Assembly (NCBI GenBank): GCA_025435555.1
Contig: JAIWWG010000067.1
Coordinates: 1 to 64,000 of the forward strand
Reading direction: 5' to 3'
DNA length: 64,000 bases
Origin: Chytriomyces cf. hyalinus JEL632
Taxonomy: Eukaryota > Chytridiomycota > Chytridiomycetes > Chytridiales > Chytriomycetaceae
The translations under genes were made by a program, and so were the position numbers. The notes below the pieces were generated by a model that saw only the letters and a program-made list of their open reading frames with translations, had not been told where the DNA came from and searched no databases. This document shows, in pieces, positions 23,875-34,712 of this stretch. Every line of letters begins with the position of its first letter. The first letter of the stretch is position 1.

Positions 23875-25906
23875 ATGAACGGAGGCACCACAACCACCAC
23901 CAACGTGCTTCCTGACAAACCACCACCCATGTACTACAGAATGTCTGATACGGGTCCCGATCTGCTGCGGACTGTGCTTGAGAAGAAGGGTGAATGATGC
24001 TTGGATTTGCATGCATCGACGGTCACACTGAACAAATCATAAGGCTGGCTTCTTTACATTGAAGGAGAGAGCTCGTACTGGAATCTTTGGTGGAAAGGTG
24101 AATAATGACGCGTTTCTGCGTGTATTTATATTTTATTTACTTTTTGATCTATTTTAATGCAGGTTCACGTTACCGGACAGTTGATTACGAGACGTGCTTG
24201 CCGTTCCAAAGGCTCAATCATTTTCCCAAAACCGCCGTCATCACACGCAAAGTAATGTTTCCCATGAAGACGTGAATGCAGCATTTATCACCGCCAAAAA
24301 AAAAAGGATTCCCTCTTTCGAATGCTGAAAACCATGCGCGGCATTTACGGCGCAGTCTTTGACTTTTTCCCGCACACGTTCTCTCTGCCCAACGACTACA
24401 TCCGCTTCGTGCGACTCTACGCAGAGGAGGAGGAAAAGGGAGAGAAGGTTCGCAATTCCTGCATGAGACGGATACCACGAGCTCTAATCCTTTTTTCTTA
24501 GTCGACGTGGATTTGCAAGCCAGCCGATTTAAGTAGGGGTCGAAAGATTTTCGTGTTTAGGAATCTGCAGCATCTTCAGTATGATTGCAGGTGAGGAATC
24601 TGACAACTCAACTTTTACTTTTATTCATGCTTTCGCGCTTCGATGCAGTGCCATTCTGCAGCGATATATCCCCAATCCAATGCTAATTTCTGGATACAAG
24701 TTTGATTTGAGATGGTAACAGCACCACTGATCCTGACAACTCCCACCACCCATTCACACATGCACGCATCAATACCAGCTATGTATGCGTGCGGTCCTTC
24801 AACCCACTCAATATATATCTGTACAACGAAGGGCTCACCCGCTTCGCAACCGTACGTGCCGTTCCTGAACCTTCAAACGCCCAACCCCTTTCGAAATGAC
24901 GCATCCTATTTTCTCAGGCACCTTACGACATGGAAAACCTGACAAATCAATTCTCGCATCTCACAAACACTTCCATTAACAAACTAAGCCCCACGTTAAA
25001 CGATAGCAAAGAAGGAGTCGGTGCTGGATGTAAATGGACTTTGGGGAAATTGCGCGAATATTTTAAAACGGAGCAGCTGCCTTTCGATAAGCTTTGGGAT
25101 CGTATGAAAGCTATTATGATCTTGACTTTGCTTCCCGTTGCTTCGGAAGTGAAAGAGCCGTTGGAGGGATGTTTTGAGTTGTATGGATTTGGTGAGGCGA
25201 TGTTTTTTTTTTCCTTTCTTGTGACGGTTGCTGAGATGGATGGGATTATTCTGGTCAATTTTTCGAAACTGTCATAGATATTATTGTGGATGAATCGTTG
25301 AGGCCATGGCTGCTTGAAGTGAATTTAAGCCCTGCACTGACTGTGGACTCTGATGTGGATGTCCAAGTGAAGACGGTTTGTTTGGGCAATCGTCGCAAAT
25401 CTCCACTAACTCTCCTGCGCAACAAAAGCCGCTTTTGGAGGATGTTGTTCGGCTTTCTGGAATAAGCGAAGCCGATGCCGTTGAAGCCATGAAATACACG
25501 GTACGTCAGTTGGATTGATGGGGTTGTTTGCAGTTTGATCTCAGACATTCGAAAAACAGATTCAGCAAACTCGAATGAAAGCTGAACCGCGCTTGTTTCG
25601 AAAGAAATGTAACTTAAATAATTCGCATTTGCCTAACTTGGATCTCTTATGAATATATTCGCAGCACCCATGTCGCTGTCTGGCACTCCGACTTTACCCA
25701 AAAAGACGCGTCCAACATATCCAGACTCGGTCGGATCTTTTGTCAAGATTTTTCCATTCAACGAGGCAACAAAGGCTGAAAGTGTGCAGATCGGAAAGGT
25801 AGTTCTTTGCTTTTGTTTTTTGTTTGAATGTTGCTGAAATGCAAAATGCAACCAGAGTCAGTTGAAGAACACGATCCAAGAAGTGAAAAGACACTTTTTT
25901 CAATAA
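23875..25906 (+). CDS. Tubulin-tyrosine-ligase-like (TTLL) enzyme, probable polyglutamylase
   Basis: Thirteen small exons (23875-23989, 24044-24097, 24163-24251, 24307-24447, 24502-24590, 24649-24714, 24779-24851, 24918-25191, 25278-25375, 25429-25500, 25545-25608, 25665-25798, 25856-25906) all join in phase to 439 residues. The ATP-grasp TTL domain fills almost the whole protein. The WICKPADLSRGRKI block, a QRYI strand, GYKFDLR, the HLTNTSINK motif and the PWLLEVNLSPAL metal/ATP-binding motif are intact. Such enzymes add glutamate chains to tubulin tails, mainly in axonemes and basal bodies, and this one resembles the TTLL2 subgroup. With FBF1 and CFAP97 it supports a flagellated life stage. 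Intron density (12 in 2 kb) is the highest in the window. AATAAA overlaps the stop. Confidence 0.9.
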
Positions 25907-26090
25907 AGTGGTGGGGCATGGAATAGATGACGGCAGGCACAAATATAAACAATACGCAACACTTTTTATTTGCTTCTATTTTATATATATCAGTGTCACA
26001 CGTCATTACGCGTGGTCTGAATGACTGAAGTTGATATGCCTGTACTCCACGAAACCTTTTTAGACACGAAGGTACATGGCACACAAATGG

Positions 26091-27535
26091 TTAGTGATCT
26101 GTCCGAAACGTATGACCCACAAGGTTTGTAATCCCGTCGATTGAATCGTTTCGTTCATTCGCCAGTTTTTCATCGACACTTGGTTCATGGACAGGTGCTG
26201 GCACAATTAGAGACTGCTCGGGTATCTTTCAAGTACGAAGGTCATTCACAGAACAGAACGAACTAATAATTTATCAACTACCTTCATGTGAGTCCTCATA
26301 GGCCGTGCCAGGAGTGCAAAATCGGACCCACAACCAGGCACTGTGCATTTATGCGGTCTAAAGTTTTTTGTGTGACGAGCGAACATGAACAGTCCTGCTG
26401 CTTTCCTGAGATGAAAGAACAAAATAATAGGTTAGCTGGATAGCCTAGAGAACAAAATGGAACAAACCGTCATGAACGCTTTCCCACAGGCAGGAACAGT
26501 GGAAATGAACACGGGCCGATCCTCCAGCTGATGCGTTTTAAAGTGTTCCTTCAAGGTATATTTTGTGGTGAAAGTAGCATTGCAAGTCTTGCACGTGTGA
26601 TTGTGGTCTTGTTTAATGTGCGGCTGAAGGCCCGTGCAAGACACGTACGCGCAAATATATCGCAGCTTGTCTGAGCGGCAAAACGAGAGCATTCAGCAGT
26701 CATATTGTGTGAAAACACTGTATAGTTACCAGAATGCGCCACAAAGTGTCTTTCTCATGGCTCGTGTGCGCATTTAAACTGCAACACACCTGCACAGAGT
26801 CGTGCTTCTTTAGCTGTACTTGCTTCGCAAAGAACATGTTGCAGCCCGCTTGGAGAGACTGGAAAAAATTCAACTTTTGAACAACAAAACAAAACAATGT
26901 CCGAAAATCGACTCACTTTATGCGGCAACGGATCCGTGTGCGCTTTCAAATGTCGCTGAAGATGGTAGAAGGAAGAGAATCGCGCATCGCATCGACCGCC
27001 TGCTTCAGACCCCCCACGATCTAATCGACTCACACTGGATGCGCATGATTTGCATGATTTGGAATCATCCAAGTCTTCTTCTTCTTCTTCGGCTTCTTCT
27101 TCTTCTCCTTCATGATCATATTCGGACTTTAATTTGTCGCTGATGGATGTGAGTGTATGTCCGAAGGTACGGCTTCTGGTGTGAGAGTGTATGTACGTCC
27201 AGATGGCTTTTTCGAGAGTACGCTTTTGTACATCCTTCGAAGTTGCATTTGAATGGTCTCTAAGGACATATCGACAGCGCAGGAGATCGTTGGAAGGGTA
27301 CGCCGCAAATTGCGCTTCTCACCTCCCCAGAATGACTCATCAGATGTTGCTGCAACTTTGCATTTTTGGTGAACTCTTTCAAACACACGTCACAAGTGAG
27401 AGGTGGTTTCCCTTTCGATAGGCTGGAATGTTTGGATGGTTGCGTTTCAGGTTGGCTGAGTTTCCTCTTGATGGCGTGTGAGGCTGGCGGCTGGTCTGGA
27501 AGAGGCGCTGATGCTGAGAGTGAGCTACAGCTCAT
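26091..27535 (-). CDS. TFIIIA-like multi-C2H2 zinc-finger protein
   Basis: Minus strand, ATG at 27535, stop at 26091. Exons 1 and 2 (27535-27323, 27259-27171) are clear; later junctions are partly unresolved, and one intron may be only 31 nt. At least eight C2H2 fingers are visible in order, including CDVCLKEF...[18 protein letters not shown]...[33 protein letters not shown]...HFKTH and [10 protein letters not shown]...MRTH. A GluGlu-rich insert lies between fingers 2 and 3. The last exon ends in [12 protein letters not shown], like the short conserved tail of fungal TFIIIA. TFIIIA binds the 5S rRNA gene and 5S RNA and recruits TFIIIC for RNA polymerase III. The number of fingers, irregular C-x4/5-C spacing and tail favour TFIIIA over other zinc-finger families. 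Confidence 0.75.
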
Positions 27536-27580
27536 TGCAGCTGCAAGGCTCTCATCAGAAGGTTATTCGATCATGAAGTC

Positions 27581-27598
27581 TTTTTTTTTTTTTTTTTT
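27581..27598. repeat. T18 homopolymer between GRAM gene and TFIIIA-like gene
   Basis: Eighteen thymines on the plus strand, 10 bp past the stop of the GRAM-domain gene in that gene's sense, where they read as an A-run. They fall between two same-strand genes only 72 bp apart, so they probably lie in the 3' untranslated region. Confidence 0.85.
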
Positions 27599-27607
27599 AT
27601 ATTTCTT

Positions 27608-29474
27608 TCAAAACACGATGTTGAAAATCAACCAAAAGTCCACAACAACAATCACAAACACGATGCCAACAGATGCAGCGAGCAAAAGATCTGTGAGTCT
27701 ATTGTAATCCACTTGGAGGTTATCAAGCAGTGCGCTGTTGAAAAATGCGCCTTCTTCATAGCGATCCTTGTTGCGGGAATCGGTTCGCGGGGGTGCGCTA
27801 ATGTTGTCGATATTGCTCTGCATGTGCTGCAACAATAGCGACTTGGTGTGTTCATAGGCTTGGGTGTCGTTGTTGTTGCTCTTTTGTGAGGCTCTGCTGC
27901 TCAGAGGGCCAGGGTGGCTTCGAGGATTTGTCGGGGACATGACTGGATTGCTTCGCATTTTTAAAATCGATGGAAACCCGCGCGGCGAATCGCTCCTGTT
28001 TTCTCGACTTGAATATGCGTCAGTTGCAGCAAGTCGCAAATTGGAGCCTTGTTTCGATGAATCCGTGTTGCGCCATTTTTTGGTGGAATCTTTACGCGGT
28101 TTTGGTAGCATGTACGGGTTCTGGGGATGCATTGCTGCGGGTGTTGTCGATGTGTCAGCGATGGAAGACGCGGATGGCGAGGAGGAGTTTGCGCGCTCTG
28201 TTTGCAATTGGACGCTGTCTGTGCGGCTGTTTGTTGAACTGCTGCGGCCCACCAATTCAAATGACTTTTCCAGCGCATCTGACAGTACCTTGGATGCACC
28301 AAAGTAATCGTTATAACTGGGTCTTGCATGCAAGCTTTGGGGTGCCGCAGTGGTGTCCATGGCTGAAGTGGACATCATTGAATCCTGCGAGTCCATTGCT
28401 TCTTCCTCTGAAGCCGCGACTTGTCGCCTTGCCAAAAGTGCGTCTTGGGTATAAATATCTGAAAAATGGTCTGCGGAAAGGCCCCCGCCAGCGAGGTCGA
28501 CGCCGTCGCTCTTTTTCAGTAAGTTGAACAAGGTTTGCACGCCGCCTTGGCTTGTCCGTCGCACGACTCTTTTCCCGCCATCAACGTGTCCACCGTTCTC
28601 ATTTGAAGAACCCAATAAACTCCGCGCACGTCTCACTCGATCCAAGTCAATGTGTTCGGCAATTTTGGACTCGAGGGCGCTTAATTTGATTCCAGAAACG
28701 TTTGTAAACAGGTATTTCGAAGTATGCGACATTGAAAGAAAGTCATTGTCAATGTTGCGTGACTCAATCAGGAGGGCATTCGGGGCCACGAGTATCGCCT
28801 TTGTGCGTGCACGGGTGATGCTAGTGATTGCGCTGAGGGGAATAGACACTGAGGGTGCAACTGGGGGTGAGTCTTGAGGAGTTGAAGATGCAGACACATT
28901 GCTTCTGAAACTCAACCGCCGCAGATCAAAACTTTGCGATCGACCCATGTAAGCGATATCATTCGCAGATGAAGGTACTTCGAGGAAGGATTCGGCAGCT
29001 GGTGCAATTTCCGCAGGGCTTTCCTCTCCTGCCAGCGGGAACCCCGTTGCTGGGCTGGCTGCAATTGGGCTCTGAGGTTTGCCTATTATGCTCATTCGCT
29101 TGCCAAACTTGGAAAAGCCGTTTTGTTTCAGGGACTGAGAGCGGGCAAGAGCGATTGAAGCGGTTAAATTGGCGGCGTTGTTGCTGACACTGTTTGGATT
29201 ATTCAAATCGAGACCATTCGCAGGGGTAAACTGAAGGGTCGAAGAAGTGATGGAGAGAATGCCTGGATCGTTGTTGAAGCTGCATTTATATGCTATAAAG
29301 AAGTGGTTGGTGTGTGTGTTTCATGATGTCTGACAATTGGTAGACACCTTCGATGGGCTGCTCTGCGCCGTCGCTTGAAGCAAGCGGAGCCACTACGACG
29401 AGCGATGGTATTGGCGAGGGACTTAGATCCGGGTCTGCGTCCGAGTCTTGGCCAGCAGCCTCCGATTTATTCAT
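27608..29474 (-). CDS. GRAM-domain protein with C-terminal membrane anchor
   Basis: Two exons (29474-29348 and 29292-27608) join in phase to 603 residues. A GRAM/PH-like fold spans roughly residues 38-190: it opens with YKCSFNNDPGILSIT, has a Ser-rich insert, then resumes with ITSITRARTKAILVAPNALLI and YLFTNV. The rest is Ser-rich and disordered except for one hydrophobic helix at the extreme C-terminus (LLLAASVGIVFVIVVVDFWLI), a tail anchor. No START-like VASt domain is visible, so this is not a complete Lam/GRAMD1 sterol transporter. Binding of phospholipid at an ER or contact-site membrane is the likely role by family. The ATG is only 46 bp from the divergent cyclin gene's ATG. Confidence 0.8.
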
Positions 29475-29520
29475 TCGTTAATTGATTTCACTTCATGACT
29501 TTGTTTATAGTTTACGAACC

Positions 29521-30566
29521 ATGGACCATGTATCGTGGATCTTGAGCGTGGCGCAGGTGCTTGAGCTGCCACGGCATTCCAGCACAGCTGTTGCCCTGCA
29601 CTACTGGCACCGTGTGGCAGTCTTTCTGCGCAATGAAAGAGAGTATCCGCAGCAGGAGGGTCAGAAGGAGGGAGTGAAGAGCGCACTGGATGAGAAGGTG
29701 TGGCTTTGTGTGTGATGACGTAATCATTGCTCATCATGGCTCATGCGCCAGCTGCTTGCATGTGCGTGTCTTCTCCTCGCGTGCAAAAACTGCGAGACAA
29801 ACAGGCGACTGCGACACGTGCTCAACGCTGCATTCTGGTGCGTTCTTTCTGATTGCGTCGTCATCTGAGATGGATGCATCTGATGACATCATCTGTTCAG
29901 GATCGAGCACTCGAATTCTGCTTCGCCGTTTCTCAACACTGACGATGAGGTGAGCAAGAAACGGGTGCCACAACTCACTCCCAATCATCCCTAATGTTAT
30001 ATGGTCAGATGTACTGGCAGCTGAAGGACTCGCTGATTGCGGCCGAACTGATTCTTGTGCGCATCCTCGCCTTTGACACACATGTCGAGACTCCACACGC
30101 GTACATTATCCATCTGCTGCAAATGCTGAGTGAGCCATTGTCGGAGCACTCTCTGTCGTCAGGTTGTCTTCTTTGTCGTAGTGCCAAACCATGGACTGAT
30201 TTGACGTGTAAAGATTCAGCGTCATTCTTTCTCGCCAACGAGAACTACACGCGCCTGGCGCAAGCGTCTTGGATGAATGCGAACGATGTTTACTTGAACC
30301 CACGGACATGTTTGATCGTAGATGTGCGAGTGCTGGCTGCTGCGTGCGTTGTCCTGGCTGCGCAGTCGGCCCATCCGATGCAGTTAATATCTCGTCACCA
30401 GATATGCAATGCTGCTCGGGTTGATGACAAGGACGTTGAGGATGCTGTTTGCAGTTGAGTCTGTTTTCCTTCTGTTGTTTGCACACTGTTTGTTATTCAT
30501 TTGGGTTCCAACGCGCAGACATGTCCAAAGTCTTTCAAGAAGTTCATGTCCAAAGCGTGTAAATAA
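29521..30566 (+). CDS. CCNQ: Cyclin Q (FAM58-type) cyclin
   Basis: Five exons (29521-29697, 29752-29837, 29901-29949, 30009-30446, 30519-30566) join in phase to 265 residues, close to animal cyclin Q. The N-terminal cyclin box has VALHYWHRV and a LLACACLLLACKNCETNRRL helix pair. The second half has QLKDSLIAAELILVRILAF followed by HAYIIHLL, matching the cyclin Q/FAM58 pattern. Cyclin Q partners CDK10, which in animals phosphorylates ETS2 and restrains ciliogenesis; the fungal role is unknown. An optional 33-nt in-frame intron may exist near 30130. AATAAA overlaps the stop. Its ATG is 46 bp from the GRAM gene's ATG on the other strand. Confidence 0.82.
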
Positions 30567-30601
30567 ATATTTGCAAAGTTAAAATAAAGACAATAAACGC
30601 T

Positions 30602-31002
30602 ATGAACTCCATCTGCCTGGCACGTCTAACCGAGGAACGCAAGCAGTGGCGAAAGGATCACCGTAAGTACATGCCCAACTCACCTCATGCAGCATCAGCG
30701 CCAAGCATCTGACCTGGACATCTAAACAGCATTCGGCTTCTACGCACGGCCGGACAAGAACGCAGACAACACAGCGAACCTTATGAAGTGGCATGTGGGC
30801 ATTCCAGGTGTGTGAATCGACGAATTTGTTTTTGTATTCCTGCTGCGCCCACACCAACTGAAAACTCATCCACACAGGCAAGAAGGGCACAGACTGGGAC
30901 GGCGGCGTCTTCAAAATGGTGCTTACTTTTCCAGACGATTACCCACAAAAGCCTCCGAAATGTCAGTTCACGCCTCCACTGTTTCAGTTGAGTGTTGTTG
31001 TT

Positions 31003-31036
<34 letters not shown>

Positions 31037-31549
31037 GGTGTGTGTGTTTCATCTTATTCTTGGAGCGATGGGATTAACTGCAAACATGTCGCGCATCCGA
31101 GCATCAAATCTTTCGAATTGTTGTCTCCAACCGGAAAGGAGTCATACTTGGATTCAGCGGATTTCCGGACACGTACAAAATTTCTCGAACAGACGTTTTA
31201 ACTCGCAGTTTCCCATTCGCGAACCCAAAAAACAAAAACCAACAGTCCCAACGTATATCCTAGTGGAACTGTATGCCTGTCAATCGTAAATGAGGAGCAG
31301 GATTGGAAACCGGCCATCACAGTCAAACAGATTCTAATTGGAATCCAAGATCTTCTGGATGACCCGAACCCGGCATCGCCGGCACAAACAGATGCATACA
31401 TGTTATTCAAGAAAGATAGGGTGCGTGTTCTTTTTTGTTTTCTGTGGTCGTTCCTGTTTCTGATTTCTTCCGTTTGTATTTTGCGTGTACAGGCTGCGTA
31501 TGACCGTCGTATTAAACAGCAAGCAAAGGAAAATACTCCACGAGACTGA
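30602..31549 (+). CDS. UBC9: SUMO-conjugating enzyme E2
   Basis: Five exons (30602-30662, 30730-30807, 30878-30986, 31246-31420, 31493-31549) join in phase to 159 residues, one longer than human UBC9. Identity to UBC9 is visible throughout: [28 protein letters not shown], the PPLFHPN motif and catalytic cysteine in PSGTVCLSI, then [13 protein letters not shown] and [10 protein letters not shown]. The basic N-terminus that binds SUMO and separates UBC9 from ubiquitin E2s is present. It transfers SUMO from the E1 (Aos1-Uba2) to lysines in PsiKxE motifs, mostly in the nucleus. Intron 3 (30987-31245, 259 nt) is unusually long and carries a T31 run. Confidence 0.97.
31005..31035 (+). repeat. T31 homopolymer inside UBC9 intron 3
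   Basis: Thirty-one consecutive thymines on the plus strand start 18 bp after the donor site of the 259-nt intron. This is the longest homopolymer in the window and far from the acceptor, so it is not a normal polypyrimidine tract. Confidence 0.95.
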
Positions 31550-31701
31550 CCCTTTTTTTTCATGTTTTTTTAATGGCTGAAAAAAAAAAATTAAAATATG
31601 CCGTGTGACGACACCTGCCCAAACTGGCTGTTCTTGCCTCCTTGCCTTCGAAACAATTTTTCTGGTTAGGCATCGAGAGCCCCGCTGCTCTCATGCGGTT
31701 C

Positions 31702-32223
31702 CTAAAACGGATTCGTGATTTTAAGACCCGAAATCAGTTGCCATGCCCCGACGCAAGAACCCATAACACGATAGGTACTTGCACTGCTTTCTACCAATAC
31801 CAAAGCTCGAATCTGGAAAATCATTCCAGTTTCTGCAGCCATCCATAGTTCCTGCAACCGGGAGAAGACGGGAGAAGAGTATGACCTAAACACAAACATG
31901 CTTAACATTTCGAGGCATGCTCGGAGAACTCCCATCAAAACTGTTTGTGTCGGTGCAGATACATCCGCTCCAAACGCTGCGCACACGTAGACCATATGAA
32001 AAGCCAGCAGCAAGGTCGCTGCCAAATCCTGCGCTGCCATCATGCAACTCATTGCAGACAACACGCCGTTTTGCAATGGACCACAGGTAGGAACAGTACG
32101 CGGTTTATTGTTCTTGTGCTGGCTGCGAATGATACCACGAGTGCGTGTGACGAAGAGAACGAAATATTGAAGTTTCTTGTCAGAGAGCCAAAAAAAATTT
32201 TGGTCATTCAAATGAAGTCTCAA
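31702..32223 (-). CDS. Uncertain hydrophobic ORF, possible membrane protein
   Basis: A 173-codon minus-strand frame lies between the 3' ends of UBC9 and the acyl-CoA synthetase gene. Its C-terminal two thirds have two or three hydrophobic stretches (LAATLLLAFHMVYVCAAFGA, VLRACLEMLSMFVF) and look coding. The first ~45 residues look random, so the real start or an upstream exon may be missing. A short intron around 31930-31960 is possible. No family recognised; it could also be a decayed gene. Confidence 0.35.
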   Translation of the reverse strand: MRLHLNDQNFFWLSDKKLQYFVLFVTRTRGIIRSQHKNNKPRTVPTCGPLQNGVLSAMSCMMAAQDLAATLLLAFHMVYVCAAFGADVSAPTQTVLMGVLRACLEMLSMFVFRSYSSPVFSRLQELWMAAETGMIFQIRALVLVESSASTYRVMGSCVGAWQLISGLKITNPF

Positions 32224-32472
32224 AAGTTTTTGTCATCATCGCCCGGAGAGAGTCGCTACGAAGATCATTAGAATTGAGTTATATGACCGCGTTGTCAAGG
32301 GGGACCAGTTGGTTTACCCACAGTTAAGGGAATGTTGAATCGCTGGGTAAAAGATGCTTCATGTCATTATTTATGCCATACCCAGTCCATTTATTCAAGC
32401 CTGGCACTGGCACGGACGCAATTTTAGCAGAATAACAAAATAGGCGCCATTTTGGTCAAGTATCGACCAGAA

Positions 32473-34671
32473 TTATTTCTGTGCGCGAGGGAGCCCATTC
32501 ATGATCACAGATGAATAATCAGCCTTCCCAAACTTGGAGTATTCTGAGGGTCCGGGTTTCAACCAATAGAGCTTGTCAGCGCCCACGGTGTCAGTATTGA
32601 ATCCCTGTGTTGCGGTAAGGAATGAGAAGGGTTGTCGAATGAAAATGGACGTCACACCTGCTCCTGGAAGGAAACTTTTTTCTGCTTGAACGTAGCAGTA
32701 TGGGAATCTCGCACTGAATCATCGTTTTGAAGGATTCGCACCCAAATAGGCACAGCGTATTTGGGCAAATTCATGTTCAGAAACAGCGCCAGACCCTTCA
32801 CATCAAATTCGCTTGAAACACTCAAAGCCGCCATCCCCGCCCGACCTTCACTCCCAGGAACGCGTACGCCATACACATTTGCTTCCTCAACCCCAGCGTG
32901 CATGGACAGAATATCGGCAACTTGCTGCGTCGAAACATTCTCACCGTTCCATCGAAACGTGTCACCAACACGGTCCACAAAGTACATGTAATTATCCTTG
33001 TCGCGGAACATGAGATCCCCAGTTTGGAAATACTTGTCCCCTTTGCGAAACACATTCGTCAGTACCTTTTTGCGCGTCGCATCAGCGTCGCCGTAGTAAC
33101 CCTTGAACGCCATTGTCAAACTGGAGTCATCAATTTTGGCAATCAACTCGCCGACTTGTCCCACTTTGCACTCGGTGCAGTAACCGTACGCGTTTCTTTC
33201 AACGCCTTCGTCGCCGTTGCTGTCATTCCCTGATTCTTGACGCTTCACGAGCCGGACTCCTTGCATCAACGCAACCAGCGGCCCCAATTTCCCGCATGCG
33301 CCAACACCTTTCTCTGAACCTTGTTTCCACAAGTTGTACATGTTGCTATTTCCTTCAGAGCTGCCGTAGAATTCAAAGATTTCGGGGATGTGGAACCGGG
33401 CTTGAAACTCGCGCCACACTCGCTTATCTCGCATCCCATTTCCAAAAGCAATTCGAACTTTTAATTTACTTTCGGCTTCCTTGGACACACGCGTGTTGAG
33501 TAGGAAACGCGGCAGCTCGCCAATGTATTGAACCGCCGTCGCATTGTAATGCACACATTCGGATACAAACGTCGTTGAGCTGAATTTCGGAGACAGAATA
33601 AGAGTAGCTCCGCGAGAAATGCACGTCCCAAAGCCGAGAATGAGGGCTGTGCTGTGGTAGAGCGGAAGGCTGGTGTAGATTCGGTCCAAGTGGCGGAGGC
33701 CGGCGACGCCCATTAGAGCACTACCGCCGCAGACTTTGGCGTGAGTGAGTATAGCGGCTTTCGGGTTCCCGGTTGTTCCTGGAAGGAGACGCAGTTTCAG
33801 AATCAAGAAAAGATTTCACACATGGATGCTAACCGGACGTGTAGATTAGAGTTGCAACGTCGTTCACACAGACTTTGCTGCATGCAGTCATATCTGGAGA
33901 GGCGGTGGTTTCTTTGCTAAAATCCATTGTTTTGAAGCGAGGATGGACTTCTTTCATCGGCTGCGCCAAGAGCGTTTGAATGACGAAACACGCCGTGTCA
34001 TGGCTGATGCTGGATAAAATTCCTGCAATATCTGAAGTGAAGGCGGGATCCAGGATCAAAAAACGCGGGCTGCAGGTTTCAATGGACTGCAGCAAAGATT
34101 GCGCTTTGAGTGTCGGATTAACGCATGCGACACAGGCACCGAGCTAAACAGAGACATCATCTCAAATATGTGATAGATATCGAAAAAGTGAGACAAGAGA
34201 CCTTGAGGGCAGCCAGCCACAGAATAATAAACTCGGGGCTGTTGTTGAGCATGATCGCAACCACATCTCCCTTCGCAACGCCATTCTTGGCCAGCCAGTT
34301 TGCGGCCTTGTTCACCTCTAGGAGACATGCAAGGAAAGTCAGTGCGATTTAACAAAAAAAGATGGGGCATGCATGCGTTCACCGTTGTCGAGCTGTTCAT
34401 ACGTGAATCGCGCATTGTTTGCCGTGAAAACAAGAGCTTCCTTGTTTGGATACTTTCTGTTTTCTCGGCAAGTGTGAGATGTTGTCGCGCTTGAAGGTTC
34501 GAAGACACGTGCCTGACTGAGTGCATGAACACTTCGACAAACGATGCTCCAGAGCCCAGCAGCCGTCGCAGAACCACCCAAAACAGCTACGCAACATGGA
34601 TAACATTAATACACGCTGTTGACGCTGCGAACAAGAAGTTTTACCATTGGCAGAAGGGCGAGGATGCTCAT
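32473..34671 (-). CDS. FAT1: FATP/FAT1-type very-long-chain acyl-CoA synthetase and fatty-acid transporter
   Basis: From the C-terminus: exons 32604-32473, 33778-32658, 34143-33834 and 34317-34202, then an exon ending at 34383. The AMP-binding signature IYTSG is split by an intron from TTGNPKAA. YGSSEGN, GDLMFRDKDNYMYFVDR and the FATP-specific DRVGDTFRWNGENVST follow. Upstream, an ALVFTANNARFTYEQLDN block and a VNKAANWLAKNGVAKGDVVA block are as expected. The N-terminus is unresolved: the ATG at 34671 with exon MSILALLPM joined to a hydrophobic segment (LFWVVLRRLLGSG) fits a membrane anchor, but its frame does not run into the KYPNKEALVF exon without a further unproved intron. The protein activates C20+ fatty acids and drives uptake at peroxisome/ER membranes. 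The C-terminus (RAQK) is not a PTS1. Confidence 0.9.
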
Positions 34672-34712
34672 GTGTGTATGTGGGAAGTGATATTTAGAAT
34701 AAAAATAAATAA

